Assembly: GCA_900540805.1 (NCBI GenBank)
Contig: UQHL01000031.1
Span: forward strand, 1 to 25,048
Direction of reading: 5' to 3'
DNA: 25,048 nt
Source of the DNA: an uncultured Eubacteriales bacterium
Lineage (GTDB): Bacteria; Bacillota; Clostridia; Christensenellales; Borkfalkiaceae
Below are positions 22,732 to 25,048 of this stretch, one piece after another. Position numbers and translations under genes: made by a program. Under the pieces are notes generated by a model that saw nothing but the letters and a program-made list of their open reading frames with translations, had not been told where the DNA came from and ran no database searches. Position 1 is the first letter of the stretch. Each line of letters starts with the position of its first letter.

Positions 22732-23468
22732 TTTTTTCTGAATTCGGTGGGCGAAGTGCCCATAGCGGCAAGAAAGATACGGTTGAAGTTACGCACGCTG
22801 GAAAATCCCGTCTCGTAAGCGATATCCGTGACGGAGGTTTCGCCGTTGAGCAAAAGATAAACGGCCTTTTGCATGCGGTAATTGTTGACGTACTGCGAAA
22901 AGCGTATGCCCACTTCCTCGAAAAACGCCTTGCTTAAATAATTGTAGGAGCAGCCCACCGCCTCGGCTACCGATTGGAGGGAAAGCTCCTCGCGGTAATG
23001 CTCGTTGATATATACGATCGCGTTATAAACGTAATTGCGCACGGAACGCAGGGATTTTTCCTTCAAGGGGCTGTTTTTGAGAAATTCCGTACAGATAAAA
23101 TAGAAATAGGCCTTTGCCTCGCAGAGGGAAACGTTCTCCTTTTCGATTCCTTGCAAAAGATATTCCATGACGCGCGTATCGAGTACAAATTTCCGCTCCT
23201 CCGCTTCCTTATGAGATAAAAGCTGGGTAAAAGAGGACACCGTGTCGGGAGAAAATTCCGAAACCAGCGCCACGGACTCTCCCGCGGTGTGCATGTCGTG
23301 CACTTCGTAGGGCAGGACAAGCACCGCTTCGCCTGCGGACAGCAGAAAGGCCCGCCCGTTGACCGTGACGCGCAGTCTGCCGCTTTTTACATAGATAAAT
23401 TCGTTGTTGACGTGGAGATGAGGGATACATTCCACGTCCGTGTGAAAACGGAAATAGTAGGCGTCCAT
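22704..23468 (-). CDS. AraC-family transcriptional regulator with cupin sensor
   Basis: A 254-residue regulator. The N-terminal cupin-like domain (about 1-85) has HLHVNNEFIYVKSG (18-30) and GEAVLVLPYEVHDMH (46-60), typical of sugar sensing. The C-terminal AraC domain has two helix-turn-helix units, LSLQSVAEAVGCSYNYLSKAF (about 162-182) and TSVTDIAYETGFSSVRNFNRIF (about 211-232, quoted in part: VTDIAYETGF). The start at 23468 is preferred; an upstream in-frame TTG at 23492 has no ribosome site, although GGAG is 14 bases from the chosen ATG, which is long. It leads the operon with the two glycosidases and is divergent from the MATE gene. Confidence 0.88.
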   Translation of the reverse strand: MDAYYFRFHTDVECIPHLHVNNEFIYVKSGRLRVTVNGRAFLLSAGEAVLVLPYEVHDMHTAGESVALVSEFSPDTVSSFTQLLSHKEAEERKFVLDTRVMEYLLQGIEKENVSLCEAKAYFYFICTEFLKNSPLKEKSLRSVRNYVYNAIVYINEHYREELSLQSVAEAVGCSYNYLSKAFFEEVGIRFSQYVNNYRMQKAVYLLLNGETSVTDIAYETGFSSVRNFNRIFLAAMGTSPTEFRKKESPEVYNL

Positions 23469-23561
23469 GATATTTTCTGTATCTCCTTTCAAAACGAAAA
23501 ATTTCCATAAAATACACTATATAAAAGAAAAAATTTTCTAAAAAAGCGATTTATGTCTATT

Positions 23562-23590
23562 ATTATAATAAATATAACTTGTCGTGTCAA
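23562..23590 (-). promoter_or_regulatory. Perfect consensus promoter of the araC-glycosidase operon
   Basis: On the minus strand TTGACA (23590-23585), a 17-base spacer and TATAAT (23567-23562). Transcription would start near 23555, giving a long A/T-rich leader of about 87 bases. Confidence 0.8.
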
Positions 23591-23608
23591 CCGTTTTTAG
23601 TGTAAAAT
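23579..23608 (+). promoter_or_regulatory. Possible MATE gene promoter, abutting the araC promoter
   Basis: TTGTCG (23579-23584), an 18-base spacer and TAAAAT (23603-23608). Its -35 box lies directly beside that of the opposite araC promoter, so the two may compete. The match is moderate. Confidence 0.45.
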
Positions 23609-23636
23609 AAATCTAACTTTTTCGGAGAAATAAAAT

Positions 23637-25001
23637 ATGGCGACGATTCGGGCAGGCAAACGGCGTGCGGCGTTTTCGTTCAGCGTGGATATGCTGACGG
23701 GCTCCCCCTTGAAAAAAATGTTGATTTTCGGTCTTCCGCTCTTTGCGGTGAACGTGCTCAACATGCTTACTTCCGCTTTGACGGTGACGATCTACAATAA
23801 ATTTGTCGGCGGAGACGCTTTTTATATTCCTTCCCTCGTCTCCAACGCCGTTTCCTATATCGGCAACGTCGTGGGCGGGGTAGTCAGCGCCACGATGATC
23901 TGCGTCGCGCAGGCGAAGGGAGCAGATGATCCCAAGCGGTGCCGAACCTGCCTTTTTAACGCGGTGTATGCCGTACTGCTGGTGGATATCGTTTTGTGCG
24001 TTGTTTTCGTCGCGGCGTATCGTCCCGTTTTCCGAATGCTGCACGTTCCCGCGGAGGCCTACGGAAACACGTTTACGTACTATGCGCTGTATCTTGCGAC
24101 GTATATGTTTACCGCGCTGGGATCGCTTCTCATCTCCGCCGTTGCCGCGTATTCGAATATCGCGCACATTTTTATTCTCAACGTCATGAACAGCTGTTTT
24201 CACGTCGCCGTTTCCGCCTTCCTTCTCGGCGTTCTGCGGCTGGGGCTGGCGGGAGTGGCCGTATATGCCGCCGTCAACGCGGTATTCGTCGGCTGCGCGG
24301 GGCTTTTGTGCCTGTCGAGAAACCGCGGGCTTCGGCCCGAGCGATCGGAGCTAAAACCCGATTGGGGTTGTATCTTTCGCATTATCCGTTACGGACTGCT
24401 GCTTTCGTTGCAGAGTATCTTTTGCAGCGTCGGCTATCTGCTGGTTTCCATCGAGACAAACGCCCGCCTGTCGCCCGCGTTTATCGCCACGCTGGGCGTC
24501 GCGCTGCCCATTTCCGCGCCCATGACCTCGATGTCCTCAGCCGTCAGCGTGTTCTGCGCGCAAAACTGCGGCGCGGGAAACGAGGCCCGTCTGCGCAAGG
24601 GCGTCGCGCAGGCGCTCGTCGTGGTGGAGCTGTATGCGCTGATCTGTATGCTGTTTAACGTCTTTGCCGCGCCCGCGTATTGGAATTTTATGTTTAAGGA
24701 TACGGAAATGATCCGCCTCGGCGTCGAACGCTGGCGGTATTCCGCTTTCGGATTTCTTTTCGTGGGCATACTGTACGTTCTGCGGTTTGCGCTCGACAGT
24801 ATGGGCTACGGCAGATGCACGATTTTCTGCGGCGTGTGCGAATTTATCATGCAGCTGTTTTGCGCCTACATGCTCATTCCGAAAACGGGCGTTTTCGGGG
24901 CGTCGGTGGCGCAGGGGCTGAGCTGGGCGTTGAGCGCGGATGTATGCGGTGATTATCCGAAAGAGACGGAAGGAAAGGTCGGGGACGGTATAAAATCATA
25001 A
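23637..25001 (+). CDS. MATE-family multidrug/toxin efflux transporter, C-terminal end possibly frameshifted
   Basis: A 454-residue protein with about twelve hydrophobic segments and the MATE start (GSPLKKMLIFGLPLFAVNVLNM; quoted parts: SPLKKMLIFGLP). It exports organic cations or metabolites using a Na+ or H+ gradient. The start has GGAG eight bases upstream. After residue 434 the frame gives an acidic, soluble tail (DVCGDYPKETEGK). Skipping one base among 24936-24939 gives instead MYAVIIRKRRKERSGTV and a stop at 24993, the hydrophobic-then-basic end expected of the last membrane helix. This suggests a +1 frameshift, real or from sequencing. The rest of the gene looks intact. Confidence 0.88.
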   Translation: MATIRAGKRRAAFSFSVDMLTGSPLKKMLIFGLPLFAVNVLNMLTSALTVTIYNKFVGGDAFYIPSLVSNAVSYIGNVVGGVVSATMICVAQAKGADDPKRCRTCLFNAVYAVLLVDIVLCVVFVAAYRPVFRMLHVPAEAYGNTFTYYALYLATYMFTALGSLLISAVAAYSNIAHIFILNVMNSCFHVAVSAFLLGVLRLGLAGVAVYAAVNAVFVGCAGLLCLSRNRGLRPERSELKPDWGCIFRIIRYGLLLSLQSIFCSVGYLLVSIETNARLSPAFIATLGVALPISAPMTSMSSAVSVFCAQNCGAGNEARLRKGVAQALVVVELYALICMLFNVFAAPAYWNFMFKDTEMIRLGVERWRYSAFGFLFVGILYVLRFALDSMGYGRCTIFCGVCEFIMQLFCAYMLIPKTGVFGASVAQGLSWALSADVCGDYPKETEGKVGDGIKS

Positions 25002-25021
25002 CCACCAGTAAACTGGTGGTT
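25000..25021. repeat. Perfect 10-bp hairpin at the window end
   Basis: AACCACCAGT and ACTGGTGGTT (25000-25009 and 25012-25021) pair around a two-base loop, and no T run follows. Such tight hairpins occur near the ends of IS200/IS605-type elements, but the window stops too soon to tell. Confidence 0.7.
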
Positions 25022-25028
25022 TGCATAA

Positions 25029-25041
25029 CCCCTAAAAGGGG
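25029..25041. repeat. Second small hairpin (CCCCT/AGGGG)
   Basis: CCCCT (25029-25033) and AGGGG (25037-25041) pair around AAA, seven bases after the first hairpin. The pair of hairpins supports a structured element continuing beyond the window. Confidence 0.5.
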
Positions 25042-25048
25042 ATAATAC

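Noticed and set aside
23469..23492. TTG start for the AraC gene
   Set aside because: No ribosome site precedes it, and the GGAG that should serve the gene lies downstream of it.
1..25048. CRISPR arrays, toxin-antitoxin or known defence genes
   Set aside because: No regularly spaced repeats and no matching protein families were seen.

Overview
The window looks like a stretch of chromosome from an anaerobic, gut-type member of the Bacillota (Clostridia). This is inferred from strong AGGAGG-type ribosome sites, near-consensus sigma-A promoters, a RelQ-type small alarmone synthetase, YitT/DUF2179 and YoaK/DUF1275 membrane proteins, a lipoprotein-type solute-binding protein, and intracellular enzymes for alpha-galactosyl glycans. 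Genus and species cannot be fixed from the sequence alone; a Christensenellales-like lineage is only a guess.

Layout. (1) 88-4780, minus strand: a lipoprotein solute-binding protein gene, then a membrane Cache-HAMP-PAS-GGDEF-EAL protein gene, separated by a perfect 16-bp inverted repeat. No transporter permease or ATPase is present. (2) 4992-12178, minus strand: a full F1Fo ATP synthase operon in the order B-E-F-H-A-G-D-C, with many ATGA overlaps. It is led by a YoaK/DUF1275 gene where atpI is often found. A 303-base insert without a credible gene lies between atpB and atpE, and the delta subunit is very unusual: its N-terminal domain is absent and its C-terminal domain is present twice. (3) 12398-15164, plus strand: a LysR regulator divergent from the ATP synthase operon, then a relQ-like alarmone synthetase overlapping a membrane-anchored ComEC-type metallo-beta-lactamase-fold protein. 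(4) 15204-16259, minus strand: a YitT/DUF2179 membrane protein. (5) 16495-16571: tRNA-Val(CAC) with its own promoter and terminator. (6) 16881-23468: a glycan locus in two convergent arms. The plus arm has a GH110-like beta-helix glycosidase and a NodB-type deacetylase; the minus arm has an AraC regulator, a six-hairpin glycosidase and a GH36-like alpha-galactosidase. (7) 23637-25001, plus strand: a MATE transporter whose last residues look frameshifted, followed at the window edge by two tight hairpins that may mark the end of a mobile element.

How the parts may work together. The glycan enzymes have no signal peptides, so they probably trim imported alpha-galactose-containing oligosaccharides in the cytoplasm, under the AraC protein made from the same operon. 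The binding protein and the Cache cyclic-di-GMP protein could form an extracellular-ligand sensing pair. The most unusual item is the ATP synthase operon, because of the rebuilt delta subunit, the translationally coupled YoaK protein and the intergenic insert.
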